In this document: positions 1-8,691 of the stretch, piece by piece
How the letters are laid out: the number at the start of each line of letters is the position of its first letter
Position numbering within the stretch: position 1 is the first letter of the stretch
DNA from: Bartonella sp. 220B
GTDB lineage: Bacteria; Pseudomonadota; Alphaproteobacteria; Rhizobiales; Rhizobiaceae
Assembly: GCF_026930205.1 (NCBI RefSeq)
Contig: NZ_JANHOI010000001.1
Location: 186,001-250,000 of the forward strand
Direction: 5' to 3'
DNA length: 64,000 nt
Program-made: the position numbers and the translations under genes
Notes under the pieces: model-generated
What the model was told of the DNA's origin: nothing
The model's input: the letters and a program-made list of their open reading frames with translations, nothing else
Databases searched by the model: none

Positions 1-1
1 G

Positions 2-388
2 CGTTATACGACAGAAAGTGTCGTACAAACTTTTGTCATTACCGCTGCAGCTTTTGGTGCTCTTTCACTTTATGGTTACACAACAAAACGTGACCTTACT
101 GCGATAGGTTCATTCCTTTTTATCGGTTTGGTTGGTTTGATGCTCTCCATGATTGTGAATATCTTTCTTGGATCAAGCGCGTTGCAATTTGCTATCTCTG
201 TAATTGGCGTATTTATCTTTGCCGGTTTAACAGCTTACGATACACAAAATATCAAACTAATGTATTATGAAGGAGATGGAGCTGACACTCAAGGTCGTAA
301 AGTGATTATGGGTGCATTAAATCTCTACCTAGATTTCATTAATATGTTTGTCTTCTTACTGCAATTTCTTGGCTCAAATCGTGATTGA
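2..388 (+). CDS. Bax inhibitor-1/YccA family membrane protein, C-terminal part
   Basis: The gene is cut by the window start; the reading frame is open from base 2 to the TGA at 386-388. The visible 128 residues are mostly hydrophobic and form about four membrane segments. They include a short stretch with AYDTQNIK, followed by a last hydrophobic segment ending in LQFLGSNRD. The Tyr-Asp-Thr-Gln motif before the final segments is typical of bacterial BI-1 (TMBIM/YccA) proteins, which are inner-membrane proteins with proposed roles in calcium or proton leak and membrane protein quality control. A strong terminator follows 22 bases after the stop. The family call is good; the specific role is not established. 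Confidence 0.85.
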   Translation, partial: RYTTESVVQTFVITAAAFGALSLYGYTTKRDLTAIGSFLFIGLVGLMLSMIVNIFLGSSALQFAISVIGVFIFAGLTAYDTQNIKLMYYEGDGADTQGRKVIMGALNLYLDFINMFVFLLQFLGSNRD

Positions 389-410
389 TTGTAAAAGCTA
401 TAGCTTAATT

Positions 411-452
411 AAAGAACCTTGTTTCCTTTGAGAAACAAGGTTCTTTTGCTTT
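411..452 (+). terminator. Rho-independent terminator after the BI-1 family gene
   Basis: A perfect 15-bp stem (411-425 with 432-446) encloses a 6-base loop. The right arm runs into a T-rich tract, TTTTGCTTTT. It lies just downstream of the stop at 388 and before the next gene, so it should end the BI-1 transcript. The left arm also begins with an A run, so it may work weakly in the other direction. Confidence 0.9.
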
Positions 453-498
453 TAATCTAGCATTTACCCTCTACCTTTTAGGCATCCCTATTCACAAA

Positions 499-1377
499 AT
501 GACAAAGAAGCCTTACAAGAAGAAATTTCCTTGGTTCACTGCTTTTATCCAGCAAAAGCTCCATAATTCTCTTTTAAAGACCCTCCATAATCATTCCCAT
601 CATCAGTCAAACATCATCAACCAGAACAATCATTATGATCTTACTGTTGCTTCCTATAATGTTCATAAATGCGTAGGTGTCGATAAAATTTTCGATCCTA
701 CGCGTATTGTACGTGTCATTTCTGAATTGCAAAGTGATATTCTCGCCCTTCAAGAAGTAGACAAACGTTTTGGTGAACGCGTTGGTTTAATTGATCTTCA
801 ACTTTTAAAAACTGAAACGGGACTGATTCGAGTGCCTCTGAATCCCATGTCATCTCATGGTCATGGATGGCATGGGAATGCTCTTTTTATGCGAAAAGGA
901 CATGTACGTGATATCTTACAAGTCACTCTTCCTGGTATTGAACCACGTGGTGCTGTAATTGTAGAGTTGGAAATGGACGCAGGTCTTCTTCGTGTTATTG
1001 CCGCTCATTTTGGCTTATTACGCCACTCTCGCAATCAGCAAACAAAAATGCTCCTTGCACTCTTACAAAAACGCCCCCTTATGCCTACACTCCTTATCGG
1101 AGATTTCAACGAATGGCGTGTGGGAAAAGGTTCATCTTTAAACCATTTCTCCTCTTATTTTGATAGCACAGTTGGAACAGTGCCAAGTTTTCCTTCTCGC
1201 TTTCCCTTTCTTGCCCTTGATAGAATTTTTGCTTTCCCCCAACAATTGGTAATAAATGTTGAAAATCATGATTCACCACTTGCACGTATTGCCTCAGATC
1301 ATTTGCCTATCAAAGCTTATCTTAACCTCGCCAATGCTATCACTATTCTGAAAAACAAAATAACTCAAAAAGGCTAA
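499..1377 (+). CDS. Endonuclease/exonuclease/phosphatase (EEP) family hydrolase
   Basis: The 292-residue protein has a basic, His/Asn-rich N-terminal tail of about 45 residues and then one EEP (DNase I-like) domain. The metal and catalytic positions are visible: Asn54 in SYNVHK, Glu86 in LQEVDK, Asn127 in WHGNAL, Asp202/Asn204 in GDFNEW, Asp241 in LDRIF, and Asp267-His268 in SDHLP. The family is metal-dependent and cleaves phosphodiester or phosphate ester bonds; the substrate (nucleic acid, lipid or inositol phosphate) cannot be told from sequence. No clear signal peptide is seen. The gene converges on polA and their stops overlap by 4 bases. Confidence 0.85.
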   Translation: MTKKPYKKKFPWFTAFIQQKLHNSLLKTLHNHSHHQSNIINQNNHYDLTVASYNVHKCVGVDKIFDPTRIVRVISELQSDILALQEVDKRFGERVGLIDLQLLKTETGLIRVPLNPMSSHGHGWHGNALFMRKGHVRDILQVTLPGIEPRGAVIVELEMDAGLLRVIAAHFGLLRHSRNQQTKMLLALLQKRPLMPTLLIGDFNEWRVGKGSSLNHFSSYFDSTVGTVPSFPSRFPFLALDRIFAFPQQLVINVENHDSPLARIASDHLPIKAYLNLANAITILKNKITQKG

Positions 1378-4280
1378 TGTGCCTCATCCCAATTTTGAGC
1401 AACCATGACTTTCACTTCAAGTGGTACAGACAAAGAGAGGACTGGCATTGTAGCATTTTCCATAACCTTTTTAACAACAGCCATGGTTTTTTCACTTTCA
1501 TTTTCTGGTATCTCAAAAATGAGTTCATCATGCACTTGCAGCAGCATTTTTGCCGACAGTTTTTCCTTTTCTAAAGCATCTTCCATTTGAATCATGGCAC
1601 GGCGAATAATATCCGCTGCTGATCCTTGAATCGGTGCATTAATAGCAGCCCGCTCATTAAAAGCACGAACTTGTGGATTTGCTGCTTTTATTTCTGGATA
1701 ATGGATACGACGTCCAAAAATTGTCTCTACAAAACCATTTTGACGTGCAAATGTTTTCGTCGTTTCCATATAGTCTTTAATTCCTGGAAATCTTTCAAAA
1801 TAAAGCTGAATATAACGGCTTGCTTCTTGTCGCGAAAGACCCAATTGATTAGCTAATCCAAAAGCTGAAATACCATAAATAATACCAAAATTAATTGCTT
1901 TTGCACGGCGTCGTACATCTGAATGCATCCCTTCTATCGGAACCCCAAACATTTGTGATGCTGTAATAGCATGAATATCCTGACCTTGGGCAAAAGCCTC
2001 TTTTAACGCCGTGATGTTAGCAATATGCGCAAGAATGCGTAATTCAATCTGGCTATAATCAGCCGATAACAGCAAATGTCCTTTTGGAGCAATAAAAGCT
2101 GCTCGTATTTTACGTCCCTCAGCAGTTCGTACTGGAATGTTTTGTAAATTAGGTTCTGATGACGATAACCGCCCCGTTGATGTTATTGCCAAAGAATAAT
2201 TCGTATGAACACGCCCTGTTTTTGGCAAAATGTAAGAAGGTAAAGCATCTGTGTAAGTAGATTTTAGTTTTGCAAGTTGACGCCAATCAATAATTTTACG
2301 TGGCAAAATATGACCTTCATCAGCTAACTCTTCTAAAGTCTGAGCAGAGGTTGACCATTGCCCACCTTTGGTCTTAGAACCACCAGGCAAGCCTATTTTA
2401 TCAAAAAGGATATCACCTAATTGCTTTGGCGAAGCAAGATTAAATTTCTCACCGGCGAGCTGATAAATTTCTTCTTCCAAAATAAAAGCAGCCTGCGCTA
2501 ATTCTCCTGAAAGACGTAATAAAATCTGTCTGTCAATGAGAATCCCGCGCTCTTCCATTCTTGCAAGAACTTCTATCAGAGGTCGATCAAGACGTTCATA
2601 AATTTTTGTCATTCCCTGCGCGACAAGCTGTAGTTTTAAAATTTTCCACAAACGAAGTGTTACATCAGCATCCTCAGCAGCATAAAGGGTTGCCTGTTGC
2701 AAATCTACTTGCGCAAAAGAAGTAATCTTTTTTCCATTATGCGTTAAATCCTTATAAGCAATTGGTTTATGCCCAAGCCAACGCTTTGATAAATCATCCA
2801 TATTATGTGTTAAGGTTCCAGCATCTAAAGCATAGGACAAAAGCATGGTGTCATCAAAAGAGCTGATCACAATGCCGTGTTGTTTCATTACCAACCAATC
2901 ATATTTTATATTCTGACCAATTTTTAATATCGCTTGATTTTCTAATATCGGCTTTAAAAGTGCCAAAGCCTTTTGCGTCTCAATTTGTCCGGCAATGCGC
3001 CCGCTCCCTAAAAGATCATCTCCCCCTTCAATGTGCTCAAGAGGCACATAAGCTGCTTTTTCCGGCTGTAATGCTAATGAAAAACCAACAAGCTTTGCTT
3101 GCAGTGGATCAAGTGAAGTCGTTTCAGTATCAAAAGCGAAAAAACCTTGCTCTTGTGCTTCCGATAGCCATTCTTTTAAAACTTCTTCATCAAGAATGGT
3201 CATATAAGTATCTCTCGTGATTTTTTGCGTTCGTGCTTGGTCTTTACGTTTTTGTGCTAACAATTGCGGGGAATTTTCAGAAAAATCTTGAGAAAATTCT
3301 CTCTCAGCTTTTTTCGCTTCATGAGTAACATCCTGTACAGAATCCGGCCACGCAACATGGATATCGACTGCGTCAATAACGGCTGCATCACATTCTGTTG
3401 CCTCTGCCACACGACGTGTTAATGTCGTAAATTCCATAGCCTTAAGAAAAGCAATTAAACGCGGACCATCTTGCGATTCCAAAACAAAATCATCTAAACT
3501 ATTGTCTATAGGAACATCTCTTTTAAGCCGAACCAACTCACGAGAAATCTTCGCCTGTTCACTATAAGCTTGAAGATTTTCCCGTCGTTTTGTTTGCTTA
3601 ACTTCCGATACGCGCTGCAACAAAAGATCAAGAGTACCAAATTGATCGAGCAATTGAGCTGCAGTCTTAGGGCCAATACCTGGAATACCTGGTACATTGT
3701 CTGTCGAATCTCCAATCAAAGCCTGCAAATCAACCATTTTTTCGGGCGGAACACTCCATTTTTCTATAACTTCAGAAATACCAATATGCTTATCTTTCAT
3801 TCCATCATACAAAGATACGTGCCCATTCACCAACTGCATAAGATCTTTGTCAGAAGAAATAATTGTTGTTTTTGCTCCTTCCTTTGTTGCTAATTGTGCA
3901 TAGGTAGCAATAAGATCATCCGCTTCAAATCCTTCCTTTTCGATACAAGGTAAATTAAAAGCCTTTGTTGCTTGGCGTATAAGAGAAAATTGAGGAATAA
4001 GATCTTCAGGAGGTGTTTCTCGATTCGCCTTATATTGCGGATAAATTCGTTTGCGAAATGTATCGGATGAATAGTCAAAAATAACAGCAAAATGTGTTGG
4101 AACAACACCGGTAGCTGTATTTCGCGCATCACAGAGCAATTTCCACAGCATATTACAAAAACCAGCGACAGCTCCTACAGGTAGCCCATCCCTTTTGCGC
4201 TTTAAGGGCGGCAAAGCATAATAAGCACGAAAAATATAGCCTGATCCATCAACTAAAAAAAGATGATCTGTTGCTTTCAT
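1374..4280 (-). CDS. polA: DNA polymerase I
   Basis: The 968-residue protein has all three PolA domains. Residues 1-290 are the 5' nuclease with the Asp-rich metal site and the helix-hairpin-helix GIPGIGPKTA. Residues 360-550 are an intact 3'-5' exonuclease: ExoI DTET at 384-387, ExoII N457/D461, ExoIII Y533/D537. Residues 580-968 are the polymerase, with motif A around D741 (SADYSQIELR) and motif C QVHDE at 916-919. It fills gaps in repair and removes Okazaki primers. It starts at ATG 4280 and is transcribed away from the putative origin. Many reduced genomes lose PolA proofreading; this one retains it. Confidence 0.97.
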   Translation of the reverse strand: MKATDHLFLVDGSGYIFRAYYALPPLKRKRDGLPVGAVAGFCNMLWKLLCDARNTATGVVPTHFAVIFDYSSDTFRKRIYPQYKANRETPPEDLIPQFSLIRQATKAFNLPCIEKEGFEADDLIATYAQLATKEGAKTTIISSDKDLMQLVNGHVSLYDGMKDKHIGISEVIEKWSVPPEKMVDLQALIGDSTDNVPGIPGIGPKTAAQLLDQFGTLDLLLQRVSEVKQTKRRENLQAYSEQAKISRELVRLKRDVPIDNSLDDFVLESQDGPRLIAFLKAMEFTTLTRRVAEATECDAAVIDAVDIHVAWPDSVQDVTHEAKKAEREFSQDFSENSPQLLAQKRKDQARTQKITRDTYMTILDEEVLKEWLSEAQEQGFFAFDTETTSLDPLQAKLVGFSLALQPEKAAYVPLEHIEGGDDLLGSGRIAGQIETQKALALLKPILENQAILKIGQNIKYDWLVMKQHGIVISSFDDTMLLSYALDAGTLTHNMDDLSKRWLGHKPIAYKDLTHNGKKITSFAQVDLQQATLYAAEDADVTLRLWKILKLQLVAQGMTKIYERLDRPLIEVLARMEERGILIDRQILLRLSGELAQAAFILEEEIYQLAGEKFNLASPKQLGDILFDKIGLPGGSKTKGGQWSTSAQTLEELADEGHILPRKIIDWRQLAKLKSTYTDALPSYILPKTGRVHTNYSLAITSTGRLSSSEPNLQNIPVRTAEGRKIRAAFIAPKGHLLLSADYSQIELRILAHIANITALKEAFAQGQDIHAITASQMFGVPIEGMHSDVRRRAKAINFGIIYGISAFGLANQLGLSRQEASRYIQLYFERFPGIKDYMETTKTFARQNGFVETIFGRRIHYPEIKAANPQVRAFNERAAINAPIQGSAADIIRRAMIQMEDALEKEKLSAKMLLQVHDELIFEIPENESEKTMAVVKKVMENATMPVLSLSVPLEVKVMVAQNWDEAH

Positions 4281-4458
4281 GACAATTTTATTTCTCCATT
4301 TCAGCCAAAAAACAATTTAATTTTATATATTTTTTTCATTCTTTTTTAAAATTTATCGAATTGCCTCTAAAAAGCCATTTTTTATTTTCATAAGGTGTGA
4401 AGTCGTTGCAATTTGTAGTTCGTACCTAGAGCTTTTCTTTGCTGTTACAGGATATAAT

Positions 4459-4549
4459 AGCTTTCATTTTGCTCCTCCTATGATAGCTGAGGTACGATGT
4501 AGCGACAGGGTCGTTGTGGTGTTCCCCTCCCCACAACGACCATTTTTTT
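4459..4549 (+). ncRNA. Candidate trans-acting small RNA with two CUCC-loop hairpins and its own terminator
   Basis: Between polA and dnaQ (both leftward) the plus strand holds two hairpins in a row. Hairpin 1 pairs 4459-4467 with 4480-4488 (one mismatch) and shows GCTCCTCC in its 12-base loop. Hairpin 2 pairs 4509-4519 with 4531-4541 perfectly, shows TTCCCCTCC in its loop, and is followed by seven T. The T run makes it a plus-strand terminator, yet no plus-strand gene ends here. A perfect TATAAT lies at 4453-4458, without a good -35. It abuts hairpin 1, so the true 5' end may be a few bases inside the left arm or arise from an upstream promoter. Two exposed anti-Shine-Dalgarno loops plus a terminator resemble Rhizobiales sRNAs of the MmgR or AbcR type. 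The rest of 4281-4618 shows only AT-rich sequence. Confidence 0.6.
4509..4549 (+). terminator. Rho-independent terminator of the candidate sRNA
   Basis: A perfect 11-bp GC-rich stem (4509-4519 with 4531-4541), an 11-base pyrimidine-rich loop and TTTTTTT at 4543-4549 on the plus strand. The orientation excludes it as a terminator for dnaQ or polA, which read leftward. Confidence 0.8.
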
Positions 4550-4618
4550 GGTGATATTTTCAGAGAATTCATTTTTCTTGGATTTTTTAATAATCTTTCG
4601 GAAGAAAAAAGCGGTAAA

Positions 4619-5323
4619 TTACTCAGGAATTTTGAAGTCATTCCACAAAGCTTTTTCACCCATTTTATTAATAAAATCAGCATGCAACCTTCTTTCCTGT
4701 GCGCTTAATCTTGAAGGTAAAGCCTGTGGACGGGATTTCACTGTGTAGAGAATGTCTTTGTCATTCTGGATATTTTCATCAACACCCCCTTTATTAAAAC
4801 CCAATACTCCTTGTTTTCCACCAATCAGCTCAATATAAACATCAGCAAGAATCTCCGCATCAAGCAAAGCACCATGAAGAACACGATGACTATTATCAAT
4901 ACCAAAACGCTTACACAAAACATCAAGGGAATTTGGGCCCATAGGAAATTTACGTCGTGCCATAGCCAATGTATCAAGAATATTATCAACACTGATGAGC
5001 GGTTTATTTACTCGGCTTAATTCTGCATTAAGAAAGCCAATATCAAAGCTCGCATTATGTGCAATCATCATTGCGCCATTGATAAATTCCAAAAATTCAT
5101 CGGCAATATCACTAAAGCTTTTTTCATTCTTTAAGCGTTCATTGGTCAATCCATGAATTGCTACAACTTCATCAGGAATAATCACGCCTTGTGGGTTTAA
5201 ATAGACATGGAATCTGCGTCCTGTAAGATAACGGTCAACCATCTCTACACAACCAATTTCGATGATGCGATCTTTCTCTTTATCTAAACCTGTTGTTTCT
5301 GTATCAAAAATAATTTCACGCAT
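4619..5323 (-). CDS. dnaQ: DNA polymerase III epsilon subunit (proofreading exonuclease)
   Basis: The 234-residue protein is a DEDDh exonuclease: Asp7/Glu9 in FDTETTGL, His89 and Asp94 in HNASFD, His150 and Asp155 in LHGALLDAE. It proofreads for the replicative polymerase and binds the alpha subunit through a C-terminal tail, here roughly residues 180-234. It is the last gene of the run DUF299-maf-aroE-coaE-dnaQ. This run has the same order as in Caulobacter and other alphaproteobacteria beside the origin. The gap to coaE is only 4 bases, so the two are probably co-transcribed. Confidence 0.96.
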   Translation of the reverse strand: MREIIFDTETTGLDKEKDRIIEIGCVEMVDRYLTGRRFHVYLNPQGVIIPDEVVAIHGLTNERLKNEKSFSDIADEFLEFINGAMMIAHNASFDIGFLNAELSRVNKPLISVDNILDTLAMARRKFPMGPNSLDVLCKRFGIDNSHRVLHGALLDAEILADVYIELIGGKQGVLGFNKGGVDENIQNDKDILYTVKSRPQALPSRLSAQERRLHADFINKMGEKALWNDFKIPE

Positions 5324-5327
5324 TATT

Positions 5328-5915
5328 TCAATTCTCTTGTAATTTTTTTATCACGCAAAAAACTTGTTGACGTGTATTCTCTAAATCTTTTCCTGTATCA
5401 ATAATAAAATCAGCACGTTCTCGTTTTTTTTCATCAGACATTTGCCTTGCACGAATAAGGGCAAATTTTTTTTCATTCATATTTGGGCGAATCATAGCAC
5501 GCTCTTTTTGTATTGCTAATGGAGCAGAAACAACAACAACACTGTCTACACGCTTTTCACCATTCGTTTCAAAAAGAAGAGGAATATCAAGAACAACCAA
5601 TTTTTTTCCCTGTTGGCGTGCTGTCTCAATAAATTCTTTTTCTTTTTTTTGTACCAAAGGATGAATGATTTTTTCTAATGTTTGTAATTTTTCATTATCG
5701 TCGATCAAAATCTCCGAAAGCTTGCGGCGATTAACTTTGCCATTTTCAACAACATTAGGAAATGTACGCGCTATAAGGGATAAAGTTGGCTCATTTTTAT
5801 AAAGTTGGTGCACTGCATCATCAGCACTAAAAACAGAAATACCAGCTTTTTTGAAAAAATCAGCAACTGTTGATTTTCCCATAGCGATTGATCCGGTCAA
5901 CCCTATGATTTTCAT
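5328..5915 (-). CDS. coaE: Dephospho-CoA kinase
   Basis: The 195-residue protein phosphorylates the 3'-hydroxyl of dephospho-CoA, the last step of coenzyme A synthesis. A P-loop [12 protein letters not shown] sits at residues 5-16. The [10 protein letters not shown] segment and [13 protein letters not shown], the latter with the family Asp-Ile-Pro-Leu-Leu-Phe-Glu signature, follow. The ATG overlaps the aroE stop by 4 bases, which suggests translational coupling. Length and motifs are normal for the family. Confidence 0.95.
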   Translation of the reverse strand: MKIIGLTGSIAMGKSTVADFFKKAGISVFSADDAVHQLYKNEPTLSLIARTFPNVVENGKVNRRKLSEILIDDNEKLQTLEKIIHPLVQKKEKEFIETARQQGKKLVVLDIPLLFETNGEKRVDSVVVVSAPLAIQKERAMIRPNMNEKKFALIRARQMSDEKKRERADFIIDTGKDLENTRQQVFCVIKKLQEN

Positions 5916-6790
5916 CCTATCTCTTCACCCATATCCTTTAAAATTTCTGTCCGTAGTGCTTTTGTGACTTCTGGTCTTATTCCAAACCATCGTTCAAAAC
6001 CAGGAACAGCTTGATGTAAAAGCATACCAAGCCCATCTACTATCTTTAAACCATGTGCTTTTGCTTGTTGTAAAAAAGGTGTTATTAATGGCGTGTAAAC
6101 AATATCTGTCACTAACGCCGTTGCTTTTGTTTTATCAAAATCGCAAAAGAAAGAACTCCTTTCTTTCTCATGGGGGTTTGCCATCCCCACAGAAGTTGTG
6201 TTGACAATTAAATCAGCTTGGTTAAGTATTTCACCAGCGCGATACCAATCATAAACTTCAACAGGCTTCCCAAAATATTCAGCCAAATTATCTGCACGTT
6301 TCTTTGTGCGATTAAGTAAGAAAATACGTTCAAATCCACGTTTTTTTAAAGCGTATAGGACAGCACAGGCAGCGCCACCGGCACCAAAAACAAGTGCTGT
6401 TTCTCCCCCCCAATTAGGGACAAAATCATCAAGATTAGCGCTGAAACCATAGGCATCACTATTCGTTGCACAAAGTTTATTCCCTTCATACCATAGTGTA
6501 TTAACAGCACCAATCATTGTTGCTACATTGTCTTTATGATGTGCTAAAAGAAAAGCTTCCTGTTTATAGGGTAGAGTGACATTCCCCCCACAAAAACCTC
6601 TTTTTTGTATAGATCTGACAAAATCTCTAAAGTCTTCAGAGCTTACTTCCTGTGCCAGATATTCACCTTGTAAATTATAGTGTTTAAGCCAAAAATTATG
6701 AATTTTGGGTGATTTTGAATGATGAATAGGAGTACCAACAACAAAAGCACGTGGAATTGTTTTTTCACACCTTATTGTCACATCAACCAT
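5912..6790 (-). CDS. aroE: Shikimate dehydrogenase
   Basis: This enzyme reduces 3-dehydroshikimate to shikimate with NADPH. The N-terminal domain carries the substrate signature [13 protein letters not shown] and the catalytic Lys in NVTLPYKQ, with the paired Asp in TNSDAYGF. The Rossmann glycine loop is GAGGAAC. The ATG at 6790 (292 aa) is preferred over the TTG one codon upstream because GGGGG lies 6 bases before it. It overlaps the end of maf by 8 bases. With aroB and aroK elsewhere in the window it points to a working shikimate pathway. Confidence 0.95.
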   Translation of the reverse strand: MVDVTIRCEKTIPRAFVVGTPIHHSKSPKIHNFWLKHYNLQGEYLAQEVSSEDFRDFVRSIQKRGFCGGNVTLPYKQEAFLLAHHKDNVATMIGAVNTLWYEGNKLCATNSDAYGFSANLDDFVPNWGGETALVFGAGGAACAVLYALKKRGFERIFLLNRTKKRADNLAEYFGKPVEVYDWYRAGEILNQADLIVNTTSVGMANPHEKERSSFFCDFDKTKATALVTDIVYTPLITPFLQQAKAHGLKIVDGLGMLLHQAVPGFERWFGIRPEVTKALRTEILKDMGEEIG

Positions 6791-7379
6791 CAATAACCCC
6801 CAAATGCCGCAATTTTGCTAATAAAGGTAATAAAGGTAAACCAATAATGGTAAAAAAATCTCCATCAATTTTTTCAAACAGATGGATTCCTTCCCCTTCA
6901 ATTTGATACACTCCTACACTGTTTAAAACATCTTTTCCTACACGTGCTAAATAACGTTCAATGTACTCTGATGATAGAGGACGTACTGACATATATGCAC
7001 TAAAAACTTCCACCCAAATTTCTTTACCATTTTGAAATAAAGCTACTGCGCTATGAAGCGCGTGGGTTTTTCCTGATAAATCACATAAACGTTGATGTGC
7101 TTCCTTTTCGGTGGTGGCTTTATGAAAAACTTGTCCTTCTAAATCAAGCACTTGATCACAACCGATGACAAAGGCATCAGGAAAGCGATCAGAAACATCT
7201 TTTGCCTTTGCACTTGCAAGAAAACAGCTGAGTTCTTTAGGTGTTTTTTCTTTTGCTTTTTTTTCTATTTCTCTTTCATCAAAAGAAGCTCCTTCAATGA
7301 AAAACTTTAAACCTGCTTTTTTCAACAATTGTGCACGATAAGAACTAAGAGATGCTAATATTAACATACCTGTTACCAT
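6783..7379 (-). CDS. maf: Maf family nucleoside triphosphate pyrophosphatase
   Basis: The 198-residue protein belongs to the Maf house-cleaning pyrophosphatases that hydrolyse non-canonical or modified nucleotides. The N-terminal [17 protein letters not shown], the GCDQVL motif with the metal-binding Asp, and GVYQIEGEG near the C-terminus fit the family. Two starts are possible: ATG 7379 or ATG 7367; family alignments begin near the second. It lies between DUF299 and aroE, as in other alphaproteobacteria. Confidence 0.93.
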   Translation of the reverse strand: MVTGMLILASLSSYRAQLLKKAGLKFFIEGASFDEREIEKKAKEKTPKELSCFLASAKAKDVSDRFPDAFVIGCDQVLDLEGQVFHKATTEKEAHQRLCDLSGKTHALHSAVALFQNGKEIWVEVFSAYMSVRPLSSEYIERYLARVGKDVLNSVGVYQIEGEGIHLFEKIDGDFFTIIGLPLLPLLAKLRHLGVIDG

Positions 7380-7385
7380 TTTTTC

Positions 7386-8204
7386 TCATTTTCCTTCACG
7401 GAATCGTGATAAAAGTTCAAATATAGCAGCAGCTGTTTCTTCAATAGAACGTCTCGTGACATCAATAATAGGCCAACCAAAACGTTCACAAATGCGTTTT
7501 GCATAAGTCAATTCTTCAGCTATGTTCATACGATTAGTATAACTTTCAATACACTTTCCCAAATCCCGATTTTGACGAATATGTGAGATTCTTTCAGCAG
7601 AAGCGATTAAACCAACAATCAAAGCATTTTTTGCTTCTAAAAGGGTTCCTGGTAAATCAATGCCTGGAATAAGAGGAATGTTAGCTGTTTTGATACCACG
7701 ATTTGCTAAATAAATACTGGTAGGTGTTTTAGAGGTTCTTGAAATTCCTACAAGGATGACATCCGCATCTGATAAATCAATAGAAGACTGTCCATCATCA
7801 TGTTCTATAGTAAAATCCAATGCTTCAATACGACGAAAGTAATCTGCATTGAGATCATGCTGTGCACTCGCACGCAAATTTGTTGGCATTCCAAGATAAG
7901 ACTGAAAAGCATCTAGAACAGGTTGTAGTATGTCAATACAGGGAACTTTTATTTTTTCACATCTTCTCCTAAGAAGACGTTTAATTTTTTCATCAATGAT
8001 TGTGTAAAGAACTATCCCCGGCTCTTGTTGTATTTCATCAAAAGCTCTCTGCAGCTGTATTTCATTACGAATCATCGGATAAATATGCTCTGTTGTTTGA
8101 GTCATTGTATACTGTGATGCAACAGCCCTTCCAACAGAAATGAGTGTTTCTCCTGTTGCATCAGAAAGCATGTGCAAATGAAAGGATTTTTTTTTTCTTG
8201 TCAC
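7386..8204 (-). CDS. Pyruvate,phosphate dikinase / PEP synthase regulatory protein (DUF299 kinase-pyrophosphorylase)
   Basis: The 272-residue protein has the DUF299 hallmarks: the N-terminal HLHMLSDATGETL and the P-loop-like GISRTSKTPTSIYLA at about 153-167, followed by IPLIPGIDLP. Family members switch PPDK or PEP synthase off with ADP and on again by phosphorolysis. The start is GTG at 8202-8204 with AAGGAG 11 bases upstream. In Caulobacter the orthologue flanks the origin, and here too it is the first gene left of the putative oriC. Its target enzyme is not in this window. Confidence 0.92.
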   Translation of the reverse strand: MTRKKKSFHLHMLSDATGETLISVGRAVASQYTMTQTTEHIYPMIRNEIQLQRAFDEIQQEPGIVLYTIIDEKIKRLLRRRCEKIKVPCIDILQPVLDAFQSYLGMPTNLRASAQHDLNADYFRRIEALDFTIEHDDGQSSIDLSDADVILVGISRTSKTPTSIYLANRGIKTANIPLIPGIDLPGTLLEAKNALIVGLIASAERISHIRQNRDLGKCIESYTNRMNIAEELTYAKRICERFGWPIIDVTRRSIEETAAAIFELLSRFREGK

Positions 8205-8211
8205 AAAAATT

Positions 8212-8226
8212 TTAACTCCTTGTTAA
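8212..8226. promoter_or_regulatory. CtrA-type motif TTAA-N7-TTAA
   Basis: Two TTAA half-sites (8212-8215 and 8223-8226) are separated by exactly seven bases, the consensus of the cell-cycle regulator CtrA. The seven bases read CAAGGAG on the minus strand and are also the ribosome binding site of the DUF299 gene, so chance overlap in AT-rich DNA is possible. In Caulobacter, CtrA binds such sites at the origin and represses initiation. Confidence 0.4.
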
Positions 8227-8288
8227 TAAATGTGTATATATCCTGGTCGTTTCTCATAAAGATAAAATTGAGGAAAATTTCTCCCTTA

Positions 8289-8297
8289 TTATGCACA
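8289..8297 (+). promoter_or_regulatory. DnaA box
   Basis: TTATGCACA matches the DnaA consensus TTATNCACA at every fixed position. It is the first of two perfect boxes in the intergenic region between the DUF299 gene and rho. Confidence 0.7.
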
Positions 8298-8394
8298 AAT
8301 CAAACTGTTGTGATAATGAAATCTTTTTTATGATAAAAGAACTGGGATAATGTCTTTAAAAGAATGTTATACTTGCCTTTTTTTCTTTTTTATT

Positions 8395-8403
8395 TGTGGA
8401 TAA
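8395..8403 (-). promoter_or_regulatory. DnaA box
   Basis: The minus strand reads TTATCCACA, the strongest form of the DnaA box. It lies about 100 bases from the first box and in the opposite orientation. Confidence 0.75.
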
Positions 8404-8430
8404 AATTGAGGATGAGTGAAGTATAACTTA

Positions 8431-8448
8431 TAATTCACATTAAACACA
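8431..8448 (+). promoter_or_regulatory. Two abutting degenerate DnaA boxes
   Basis: TAATTCACA (8431-8439) and TTAAACACA (8440-8448) each differ from TTATNCACA at one position and lie head to tail with no spacer, close to the perfect box at 8395-8403. Such weak clustered sites are common in bacterial origins, but one-mismatch 9-mers also occur by chance. Confidence 0.4.
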
Positions 8449-8662
8449 TACATAAATAAAAAAAATCTCTCTCTTTAGATAAAATTTTAAATAAAAAAAA
8501 TCTGTAAAAATTAAAAATATTTTTGAAAATTATCTTATGAATGATATAGGATAAATTCATATTTCTATAAAATTATAGAGGTAATTTTATCTTTATTTTA
8601 TAAAGAGTTATATTCTATACAATTATTTAAATTCATACCAAGATAATTCTTATGAATGATGC

Positions 8663-8691
8663 TTGCAGATTGAAAAAATTGAGTGTACAAT
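8663..8691 (+). promoter_or_regulatory. Probable rho promoter
   Basis: TTGCAG (8663-8668) and TACAAT (8686-8691) are separated by a 17-base spacer, a good sigma-70 arrangement. Transcription would start near 8698, giving a leader of about 80 bases before the rho ATG at 8781. Confidence 0.5.
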
